The notes under the pieces: generated by a model
What the model was told of the DNA's origin: nothing
The model's input: the letters and a program-made list of their open reading frames with translations, nothing else
Databases searched by the model: none
Made by a program: the position numbers and the translations under genes
Source: Bacteroidales bacterium
GTDB taxonomy: Bacteria > Bacteroidota > Bacteroidia > Bacteroidales > P3
Length of the DNA stretch: 36,080 bases
Assembly (NCBI GenBank): GCA_031274555.1
Contig: JAISPZ010000139.1
Location: 1-36,080, forward strand
Reading direction: 5' to 3'
Shown: positions 7,377 through 13,640 of the stretch, in pieces
Layout of the letters: each line of letters begins with the position of its first letter
How positions within the stretch are numbered: position 1 is the stretch's first letter

Positions 7377-7645
7377 AACGAGCATGACAATTGTTGGAGC
7401 AGCGAGAGCAATGGAAGATTGCTTACATTGCCGAGTCGCGAACAACAATCATGTAAATAACTGTTTGACCCCCACGACAAACGTTTATATGCGAGTTCCA
7501 TACGACCTATTGACAACAATTTATAAGCGTATGAAAAAATAGACAAACCTATGAAGGTATGCATAATAAACTTATTTTCAGATTTTGACCTTATTTTATT
7601 TATTCATACCTTCGATTTAAATTAAAAACTGAATACTTAAACATC
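7377..7645. other. Gap after the methyltransferase gene
   Basis: A 52-codon open frame (7384-7542, starting 7 bp after the methyltransferase stop) reads MTIVGAARAMEDCLHC at its start. It resembles nothing I recognise and I cannot support it as a gene. Beyond it, 9-bp perfect arms gaaggtatg (7553-7561) and cataccttc (7605-7613), with weaker AT-rich pairing inside, could form a stem-loop. The stretch is otherwise AT-rich and featureless. Confidence 0.5.
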
Positions 7646-7869
7646 ATAAAAACTATTAAACCCATCAAATTTGCTACAATGCTCTTAGCGTTAGTAAGTG
7701 TAACTTTTCTTCAGGCACAACTTCAAGTACTTTCCACTATGGATGCAGGGCTATGATAAAAAATTCAGTTATAAAGGGCGGTGCAAAATTAACAATAGCT
7801 GTTGATGGCGAAACAATCATTTCTAATTCATTTGAGGTGAAGATAGGAAGCGAATTGGAAATAAAATAA
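7646..7869 (+). pseudogene. Remnant of a secreted protein: signal peptide joined out of frame to a C-terminal beta segment
   Basis: One frame from about 7646 reads (ATA)KTIKPIKFATMLLALV and on to SVTFLQAQ, a typical Sec signal peptide, then stops at 7754-7756. Its expected ATG appears as ATA; the first usable ATG is 7679. A second frame beginning at ATG 7753, overlapping that stop as ATGA, gives 38 residues ending GAKLTIAVDGETIISNSF and EVKIGSELEIK. That type of C-terminal beta-strand ending is common in exported Bacteroidota proteins. I infer a large secreted-protein gene reduced by deletion to its two ends, which are now out of frame. The next gene, a lipoprotein, starts 6 bp later. Confidence 0.55.
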
Positions 7870-7874
7870 CGATT

Positions 7875-8276
7875 ATGAAACAATACTTTAAAATCATTTT
7901 ACTGTGTGTTATTGTGTGTTTCCTTTTGGGATGCTATGATGCTCCGCGTGCAAAAGTTATTGGCGTAGTTATTTACTATCCTGAAATTGATGCAACTCAA
8001 AATCCAGAACAAAGGTTTATGCACATAAGAACAGAAAAAAACAATATGCTACATATTTTAGACACTTTGCGTAGTACCGCTTATTCTTCGATAGATGTCA
8101 TGACGTCCGTAGATTTTGAAAAAAGCAGTAATAACCCAAATTATATTATCTGCTTGTTGAACACCAAATATAGGGATACCATTTCGGACATAATTGTTGA
8201 TACAGAGAAAGAGAAAGTTGTAAGTTACAGGCTGAATGGCACTTTAAGGACAGAAACAACTATAGAAATAAGGTGA
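7875..8276 (+). CDS. Small lipoprotein of unknown function
   Basis: The 133-residue product starts MKQYFKIILLCVIVC and has a lipobox FLLGC with the lipidated cysteine at position 20, so it should be a membrane-anchored lipoprotein outside the cytoplasm. The mature part (about 113 residues) alternates short hydrophobic and polar stretches, suggesting beta structure, and contains two further cysteine-poor halves without a motif I recognise. It follows a secreted-protein remnant by 6 bp and may have been co-transcribed with it. No family assignment is offered. Confidence 0.75.
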   Translation: MKQYFKIILLCVIVCFLLGCYDAPRAKVIGVVIYYPEIDATQNPEQRFMHIRTEKNNMLHILDTLRSTAYSSIDVMTSVDFEKSSNNPNYIICLLNTKYRDTISDIIVDTEKEKVVSYRLNGTLRTETTIEIR

Positions 8277-8605
8277 ATGTTTTCTGCGAAAAATGAAAAG
8301 CAGAGATAGCAACCTCTTATACGAATAGAATGGATATGGCTCTTGGGCGATGGTTGTTCAGATGCCAATTATACATACAAACCTCGGTAAAACTCGAAGT
8401 TCTATGGGGCGAAATTATACCTCCTATTTTCCGCACTTTTTTTCTCACAAAAAAATCTTGATTGAATTACAGTGTTTTATTTGTTAAAAATTTGCAAAAA
8501 AGGTGTCCCGCGATTAGCTTTGCAAAATGTTTGTGCGTAGAAAACCTAATAAATTTGCCCAAAAAAGTTCTTTGGCATAAAAAAGTGAACGGGTACGGAG
8601 CGAAA
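8277..8605. other. Gap between convergent lipoprotein and S41 genes
   Basis: About 330 bp between two convergent genes. I see no gene, tRNA or clear terminator. An 11-bp direct repeat, gtgaa(c/t)gggta, occurs at 8585-8595 and 8609-8619; the second copy encodes the end of the S41-family protein (IPIH and stop), so the first looks like a small duplicate of that gene's tail. The remainder is AT-rich. Confidence 0.5.
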
Positions 8606-11041
8606 TCAGTGAATGGGTATGACCGAATTATGCGCCTTTATGTTCTTCAATGCTATTTCTACTGCTTTTTCCAAAACCTCATCTCGTCCTTCGGCAATGC
8701 CTTGCGGAGTGGGATACACATATATATCGGGAGGAATACCTGTTCCTTGATAAGACATGGGGTTATTGTCCAAGCCTACAAATTGTCCTGTGGTATAAAC
8801 CAAAGTGATATTATCGGTGATTTTTGTTTTACAAACAAACCCTGCTGCTCCAGCTGTATTGCTGCCTATGAGTGTTATCCGTCCTGACCTTATTGGATCT
8901 AATAAATTCATTTCAGGAGCACTCATTGTATTATAATCAATCAAAACATAAACAGGAATTTTGATAAGCATGTCTTTTCTTTCTCTCTCCTGCACATAGT
9001 CAAGCGTGTCGCGCTTGAATTGAGCAACGGGATAAAAAGCTGTTTTTAATATATCTGTTTTTCTATGCAAATCAACGCCCATACATTCATTGAGATAAGA
9101 TAAAATATTACCGCTTGGATGCCCTCGCACATCCAATATCAATGCCCTGCACTGGTTCATCTCTGTTATTAATGAGTCGGTCGCATGACGACGTGGTGTC
9201 CGTTCCATGCCTGATAAAAGAAAGTTGCTGAATGTCTCAGGTGGATACATCGTGTTTAGATAAAACAAATCATCTTCCTCTTTTAAAGAATTTTGTAATG
9301 CCTTATATTTTTCTCTGTTTTCTTTTTCCAAAGGCACGAGATTAGTCCTTCCTTGTCGTGTGTAAGTTGAGAATACAACATTTACTATTTTACCATCACG
9401 CAACAATCGTACATTTATTTCAGGTTCTACACGTGTTCTCATCAGCATTTCTAATGTACGAAGTTGATAAAACCTGCTGATATTGTGCGTTTTGTATAAT
9501 TGCAATAAACTGTCTATAGATACGCCGTTTATTTGTAATATTACATCTCCTACGCGCAAGTCCGTCACATCATCAATCACGTTAGCGACTACGCATTGTG
9601 TTTCAGTTAGGCAGATTGAATTGGGGCGTTTGACAGGAATATTGACTTCTTTATTTTGGATACTTTCGTCTATAAAATTATTTTTTCCTCTCCATTCCAA
9701 ACGCAAATGCGGATCATTTATCCATATCAGAAAATCGTTTACAAGAATTGTATAAAAATCTGTAGCCTTTGCAGTATTTAACTTGTAGATAGTTTGGAAT
9801 AATAATCGGTTTATTTTATTTTCAAAATTATCTTCGCGATAGGAATAATCGTGATACAATGCAGCCCAAGTCTGAATGATACAAGCAATAGCCAACTGAT
9901 TGGCACTAAGTGTTTGGGTGAAATCTTTAATTGTCTGTTTATCGCTCACAGGAAAAACTGTCTTGTCGTCTGCATACAATTGCAAAGGCACGTATGCTTT
10001 ATATCCTATTGGCAGCAAAATAGTATGAGGTCGGTTTATATCGACAGGAGGATACAACAATTTATCCTGTACAGCAGGAAGTTTTAAGTAATATTTACCA
10101 TTCATGGCATTTATGCTGTCAGCAATAACCAACGAACCAAAAGCATACATCACATCCCATCCGCCCAAGTATCCTGACGGAGAATAGCCCTCAAAATCGG
10201 CATTATCAATTTCTATTTCTTCCCAACTCTCATTCTCAAACCGCTCCAATTTCAGGTCATCCAAATAGACTGTTCCCTTTTTCGGGTGGTAGATTACCAA
10301 ATCGGAAAAAACAATACTATCGGGGTGTTCCATTTCCGCCACATAGCGTTTCCATTCATTGCCAGCAACCTTGATGGTAATATTCGCTTTTTTTGCTCCT
10401 TTTTCATCGCACTCCAAGCCGTATGCAGCAGGTTTTAGGTCGGCAACACTCATTCTCTTTGCTTCTTTTCTACTAATGGCGGTATAGAAAGAAAAAGCCC
10501 TCACAGTATCATCATTGCCTTCAACTTTAGCCTGCAACGAAAATCGTAGTTTCTTTCCAAGTAACCCTTTGGGGTTTGCTACTATCCTTTGATATAGTAG
10601 ATAATTATCCATCGGCTTTTTATAAATATAATTAAGGGTACTTGCATTAGAAAACGAGGCGCGTTCTACATTAAGTCCACCTCTATGTTGCCAAAACGCC
10701 CTTTCCGAATAAAGTGAAGTGTCTTTTGGAGTTATGTGAGCAATGTTAAATTCTTTCTTGCTTATCTGTACGCCAGGGGCAATCGCTCGAAAAAGGCTCT
10801 CTGTTTTTTTAATAAAATCTTTGTCGTTTTTTGAAGTTGAGGCAATTTTATAGCCCTGATAGGCAAAGGCATCCCAAGAAAAATCTTGCAGATTTGGGTC
10901 GGGGTAGTAGTACTTTACTGTGCTGTAAAGTTTGCAAAACGACAAAAGGCGTTGTTCGCCGTCTTGGGAAAGTGGTTGTGAAAAGGCGATTGTTAGCGAG
11001 AAACAGAAGATTGTGACAAAGGAAAACACTTGCTTGTTCAT
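8606..11041 (-). CDS. Secreted S41-family peptidase-like protein
   Basis: The 811-residue protein has a Sec signal peptide (residues 1-21, ending IAFSQ), a helical N-terminal segment (25-110), and a beta-rich, carbohydrate-binding-like region (about 110-330, with VYLDDLKLERF). A PDZ-like stretch near 490-520 (LRVGDVILQINGVSID) precedes a C-terminal S41 fold with RALILDVRGHPSGN. The presumed nucleophile is S707 in TMSAPEM. The following IGSNTAGAAG loop has no lysine where C-terminal processing proteases (GKGxxQ) have one, so it resembles the tricorn/IRBP-type branch of S41. The substrate is unknown; peptide cleavage in the periplasm or at the surface is likely. A good -7 element lies at 11069-11076. 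Confidence 0.85.
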   Translation of the reverse strand: MNKQVFSFVTIFCFSLTIAFSQPLSQDGEQRLLSFCKLYSTVKYYYPDPNLQDFSWDAFAYQGYKIASTSKNDKDFIKKTESLFRAIAPGVQISKKEFNIAHITPKDTSLYSERAFWQHRGGLNVERASFSNASTLNYIYKKPMDNYLLYQRIVANPKGLLGKKLRFSLQAKVEGNDDTVRAFSFYTAISRKEAKRMSVADLKPAAYGLECDEKGAKKANITIKVAGNEWKRYVAEMEHPDSIVFSDLVIYHPKKGTVYLDDLKLERFENESWEEIEIDNADFEGYSPSGYLGGWDVMYAFGSLVIADSINAMNGKYYLKLPAVQDKLLYPPVDINRPHTILLPIGYKAYVPLQLYADDKTVFPVSDKQTIKDFTQTLSANQLAIACIIQTWAALYHDYSYREDNFENKINRLLFQTIYKLNTAKATDFYTILVNDFLIWINDPHLRLEWRGKNNFIDESIQNKEVNIPVKRPNSICLTETQCVVANVIDDVTDLRVGDVILQINGVSIDSLLQLYKTHNISRFYQLRTLEMLMRTRVEPEINVRLLRDGKIVNVVFSTYTRQGRTNLVPLEKENREKYKALQNSLKEEDDLFYLNTMYPPETFSNFLLSGMERTPRRHATDSLITEMNQCRALILDVRGHPSGNILSYLNECMGVDLHRKTDILKTAFYPVAQFKRDTLDYVQERERKDMLIKIPVYVLIDYNTMSAPEMNLLDPIRSGRITLIGSNTAGAAGFVCKTKITDNITLVYTTGQFVGLDNNPMSYQGTGIPPDIYVYPTPQGIAEGRDEVLEKAVEIALKNIKAHNSVIPIH

Positions 11042-11068
11042 AGTTCTCTAATTTTGAAACAGGTTACA

Positions 11069-11076
11069 CAAAAATA
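11069..11076 (-). promoter_or_regulatory. -7 element upstream of the S41-family gene
   Basis: On the minus strand this reads TATTTTTG, an exact TAnnTTTG match, leaving a leader of about 25-30 bases to the ATG at 11041. The surrounding 40 bp recur at 371-412. No strong TTG at the -33 position was identified. Confidence 0.5.
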
Positions 11077-11205
11077 GTAAAAATGAATAAAAAAACGCAG
11101 CCTTTTTTTCAGGACGATACAATTTTAATTTTCGTTTTCAATAATATCTTCGTTCTCAATAATACTAAATCAAAGGCACAAAATCCTCGCCCTTGCAAAA
11201 TAGAC

Positions 11206-11213
11206 TATTTTTG
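11206..11213 (+). promoter_or_regulatory. -7 element upstream of the CPBP protease gene
   Basis: TATTTTTG matches TAnnTTTG exactly and predicts a start site near 11218 and a leader of about 40 bases. A -33 TTG at normal spacing is not evident; the nearest (11193-11195) is too close. Confidence 0.45.
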
Positions 11214-11257
11214 CAGACATTTGCATTTCGGAAAGCAAAATAAACCAACTCTCACTA

Positions 11258-12445
11258 ATGCAAAAAATATTTAACTCTCTCAAACCGTATTCCTTGCTTT
11301 TAGCGGGAGGACTGTTGCTTGCAGCGGGTATCTTGCTATCCGTCTTTTTTACGCCTATATCCAACTCCCCCGAACGTATAGTTTTTGCTTTGAAAAGCTA
11401 TTCTGGATGGATGGCACTTTTTTTCCTTTGCTTACTGTCACCTGCCATTGAAGAAACGGCATTTCGTCTATGGCTGTTAAATAAGAAATGGATAAAATAC
11501 CTGAGTTGTTGTCTTTTCGCCCTTTTTTCGCTTGGAAGTAGCGAAAATGTTTTTTTTGTTGCAGGTGTAATGATTTGCTATATCTATTTGATTTTTTTCT
11601 TGAAAAACAAAAAGTACAGACAAATTTTATTAATTGCTTTAACGTCCACGATTTTTTCTCTTGCTCATATCGGAAACTTTACCAACATTGTTTCTTTTTA
11701 CGCTGCAATTCCTTGTTATTTAGGTGTATCCTGCGTTTGTTGTTGGCTTGTTATTCGATGGTCATTCTTCGCTGCCATTATTTTTCATGGACTTTGGAAT
11801 TTTTGTATATTGGGAATTAACGGCTATTGGGGCACGTTTAACAATGAAAAAATAATATTTGAAAACAGCAGTTATACAGCCACAATTCAGCGCGTATCGG
11901 CTTTTACAACTCAACAAAGTCTTATTGAAAAGAACACCATTAAATTGAACCGTTACACGGCTTCGTCCGCACTCTCTCTATTGATAAAAGACGGACAATT
12001 TGATGTTATTGACAACGGCGAGAATCTCGCTTTTTTTTCTATCTCTGTCACATCCAAAGACACCACAGTTCCCATTGATTTTGCGGCTGATTACATCAAA
12101 CAAATGAATTTGCGTATAGACACTTCCGTAGTGGAAAAAACAGTGTATATACTAACTGTTGCTGACACATCTCTCTTTGCGCATGCAACAGCGCAGGGCG
12201 CAGCAACTACCACCTTTAATCTTTTGGCAGAAAATATCGGCGAAAGAACAAACAATATCGTTCGTGCGGACACCACCCTCGAAACTGACAAAACATTCAA
12301 TATTGATCTGGTTGAAATCCTCAAAACAGCAAACCGTTTCTCGCAAGACCCTGACAAGACAACAACCTTACTTCAGCAAAAATATGGGCTTGCGCTCATC
12401 GCCCAAAAAGAACTGAGAACTCAACTTACCATTTTTGATTTTTAA
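11258..12445 (+). CDS. CPBP-family intramembrane metalloprotease with a large soluble C-terminal part
   Basis: The N-terminal half (about residues 1-200) is a multi-span membrane domain with the three CPBP (Abi/CAAX) motifs: EE at 65-66 with R70 (IEETAFR), H137 in SLAHIGNF, and H177 in IIFHGLWNF. These place a metal site within the membrane, as in Rce1-type proteases. Residues 200-395 are soluble and repeat-poor, with no domain I recognise, and probably lie outside the membrane. Family members process prenylated or other membrane-associated peptides, and in bacteria some confer bacteriocin immunity; the role here is not known. It stands alone: the S41 gene is divergent, and a palindromic repeat starts 20 bp downstream. 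Confidence 0.88.
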   Translation: MQKIFNSLKPYSLLLAGGLLLAAGILLSVFFTPISNSPERIVFALKSYSGWMALFFLCLLSPAIEETAFRLWLLNKKWIKYLSCCLFALFSLGSSENVFFVAGVMICYIYLIFFLKNKKYRQILLIALTSTIFSLAHIGNFTNIVSFYAAIPCYLGVSCVCCWLVIRWSFFAAIIFHGLWNFCILGINGYWGTFNNEKIIFENSSYTATIQRVSAFTTQQSLIEKNTIKLNRYTASSALSLLIKDGQFDVIDNGENLAFFSISVTSKDTTVPIDFAADYIKQMNLRIDTSVVEKTVYILTVADTSLFAHATAQGAATTTFNLLAENIGERTNNIVRADTTLETDKTFNIDLVEILKTANRFSQDPDKTTTLLQQKYGLALIAQKELRTQLTIFDF

Positions 12446-12464
12446 TTTATCGACAAATATTTTT

Positions 12465-12536
12465 GGCGCGTTTTCATTTTGAGTTGCTGATTGCAAATTA
12501 TTAGCAGTTTACTGCACTGCAAATTGCAAATGTGAA
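12465..12536. repeat. Palindromic repeat, family 1, copy 2
   Basis: Starts ggcgcgttttcattttgag and ends gcactgcaaattgcaaatgtg, with an AT-rich loop containing attgcaaattattagcag. It matches the other two copies in arm sequence and length but the arms pair less well. It sits between the CPBP gene and the first toxin-antitoxin remnant, and its right arm may supply the TTG (12524-12526) of that gene's promoter. Confidence 0.65.
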
Positions 12537-12549
12537 ATAGAATTTTACT

Positions 12550-12557
12550 TACCTTTG
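12550..12557 (+). promoter_or_regulatory. -7 element almost touching the antitoxin-like start codon
   Basis: TACCTTTG fits TAnnTTTG. Only 4 bases separate it from ATG 12562, so a start site a few bases downstream would make a leaderless or nearly leaderless message. TTG at 12524-12526 is 23 bp upstream, slightly long for a -33 element. Confidence 0.45.
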
Positions 12558-12561
12558 TTCC

Positions 12562-12942
12562 ATGAAATCTTCCAATACAGCAAAAATAGAGTTGGTGAAA
12601 TCTCTTAATTGGGACTACAATATTTCGGCAGAGGATATATTAGACGTTGTAGAAAACAGGAAAATCAAAGCAGGTGCTTTTGATAAAGAAAGTATCTTTC
12701 TGCGGAGTTTGGAGCGACTTAATTGGTCAGATATAATTACTCTGTGGGACATGGAAGATATGAAGAATTTATATACTTCGGAGTTATCATCAAAATTGTT
12801 TCCTCGATCATTAAAACAAAAATATGACATCACATTCTCTATACTACGAAAACACCCTGTACCCTTTGCAGGATGGGGTTCTGAGCGTGCTCGAAAAATG
12901 CAAAACACCTTTCTTTCTCACAGGTGGGACCGCTTTAAGTAG
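12562..12942 (+). CDS. Antitoxin-like protein of a nucleotidyltransferase (AbiEii-type) module
   Basis: The 126-residue protein is charged, with no signal peptide or membrane segment. I do not recognise a domain in it. The functional call comes from its 3' end, which overlaps in another frame the start of an AbiEii/AbiGii-type toxin (12824-12985); paired genes of this size and overlap are common in Bacteroidota. The C-terminus (GWGSERARKMQNTFLSHRW) is encoded by the overlap. With the toxin truncated, it is probably a leftover. A role other than antitoxin is possible. Confidence 0.6.
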   Translation: MKSSNTAKIELVKSLNWDYNISAEDILDVVENRKIKAGAFDKESIFLRSLERLNWSDIITLWDMEDMKNLYTSELSSKLFPRSLKQKYDITFSILRKHPVPFAGWGSERARKMQNTFLSHRWDRFK

Positions 12943-12985
12943 AGCATATTATAAATATCAAGAAATATCAACAAAGACTTACTGA
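12824..12985 (+). pseudogene. Truncated AbiEii-type nucleotidyltransferase toxin hidden in an overlapping frame
   Basis: The ATG at 12824 opens a 53-codon frame, shifted relative to the antitoxin-like gene and overlapping it by 119 bp. It reads MTSHSLYYENTLYPLQDGVL at the start and contains FFLTGGTALSRAYYKY. FxLTGGTALSR is the hallmark start of the AbiEii/AbiGii family, where GG binds nucleotide. Intact members continue with HRYSDDLDFF, which gives the catalytic DxD. Here the sequence turns to KYQEISTKTY and stops. The catalytic aspartates and about 200 further residues are missing, so the toxin is dead. Confidence 0.75.
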
Positions 12986-13051
12986 AATAGTTGGTAATTT
13001 TGCAACTTCTTGAAAATATTTTGTATATTGGCAGGATAAAATAGATAAAAT

Positions 13052-13279
13052 ATGATACGAACCGTTGTAGTACCTTCTAACAATGCAATTAATCTGTCTA
13101 TTCCTCTTGATTATATTGGAAAAAAGATAGAGATTTTGCTCTATAAATCTGATGAGGTGAAAGAGAAGCCGCTCGAATTACATCATTGTGATGTGGCGAA
13201 TTTCAAAGGTATTTTGACTTCAGATGAAGCAGACAAGTACAATCAATATTTGCAAAATGCCCGCCTCTGTATAAACTGA
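13052..13279 (+). CDS. Orphan antitoxin-like protein (VapB-like, partner of PIN toxins)
   Basis: The 75-residue protein starts MIRTVVVPSNNAINLSIP followed by DYIGKKIEILLYKSDEV. This two-part beginning, then a KGILTSDEADKYNQYL segment, resembles small Bacteroidota antitoxins that pair with PIN-domain VapC toxins. Such proteins usually end in RNEWDRNI or similar; here the end is NARLCIN, so the tail is altered. No toxin frame follows: the next gene starts within 33-45 bp. It may be a decayed or solitary antitoxin. A TAATTTTG at 12995-13002 could be its -7 element. Confidence 0.6.
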   Translation: MIRTVVVPSNNAINLSIPLDYIGKKIEILLYKSDEVKEKPLELHHCDVANFKGILTSDEADKYNQYLQNARLCIN

Positions 13280-13311
13280 AAGTTTTATTGTCTCTTTGCA
13301 GTATTGTCTAA

Positions 13312-13539
13312 ATGATTATTGATATGGAAACAGCACTTTTACAAATTAAAGATCATAAGGCATACGCTTTTTTAGAAAGTTTAGAAGACCTGAACATCAT
13401 TAAATTACTAAGAAAAGACAAAACGTCACAACAAAAATTGTCAGAGAAGTATGCAGGAAAATTACCTGCCAAAGTTGCCAATGAATTACAGGATTATATC
13501 ACTAAAAGTCGCAACGAATGGGACAGTCGCAGTATTTAA
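13312..13539 (+). CDS. Antitoxin-like protein paired with a broken VapC
   Basis: The protein is 75 residues long, or 71 if it starts at the second ATG (13324), which gives METALLQIKDHKAYAF and looks like the more usual beginning. It ends KSRNEWDSRSI, the common ending of Bacteroidota antitoxins of PIN toxins. The TAATG at its end overlaps the start of the VapC remnant by one base, the normal antitoxin-toxin arrangement. Antitoxin of a now inactive module is the best reading. Confidence 0.7.
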   Translation: MIIDMETALLQIKDHKAYAFLESLEDLNIIKLLRKDKTSQQKLSEKYAGKLPAKVANELQDYITKSRNEWDSRSI

Positions 13540-13640
13540 TGGATAGCAATGCTGTTATTGATTTTTTCGGGTAGAAACTCCCGACTAAAGGTATGCTCTT
13601 CTTAAAGGACTTGCGAGTAATCAATCCCCATGAAATCTAA
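13539..13640 (+). pseudogene. vapC: VapC (PIN-domain RNase) pseudogene with an internal stop and a large deletion
   Basis: From the ATG overlapping the antitoxin stop, one continuous frame reads MDSNAVIDFFG, TAG, KLPTKGMLFLKDLRVI and NPHEI, stop. The first part is the PIN N-terminus, with the first catalytic aspartate in LDSNxxIDF form. KLPxKGM is the next stretch of such toxins. LKDLRVINPHEI is the typical VapC C-terminus (LKVINPYEL type). About 100 residues between, with the remaining acidic catalytic residues, are missing, and an amber codon interrupts the start. The remnant overlaps the last 4 bases of the convergent alpha-2-macroglobulin gene. Confidence 0.7.

Noticed and set aside
7384-7542. 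52-residue frame just after the methyltransferase gene as a restriction enzyme remnant
   Set aside because: Position is suggestive, but no nuclease motif or familiar sequence could be seen.
7552-7614. Inverted repeat as insertion-sequence ends
   Set aside because: Arms are only 9 bp perfect, about 43 bp apart, with no transposase; at most a stem-loop.
8462-8887. Plus-strand 141-residue frame
   Set aside because: Mostly antisense to the 3' end of the S41-family gene and without coding features.
11258-12445. CPBP protease as a phage-defence gene by its 'Abi' name
   Set aside because: The family name alone does not show defence; no phage-related partner is adjacent.
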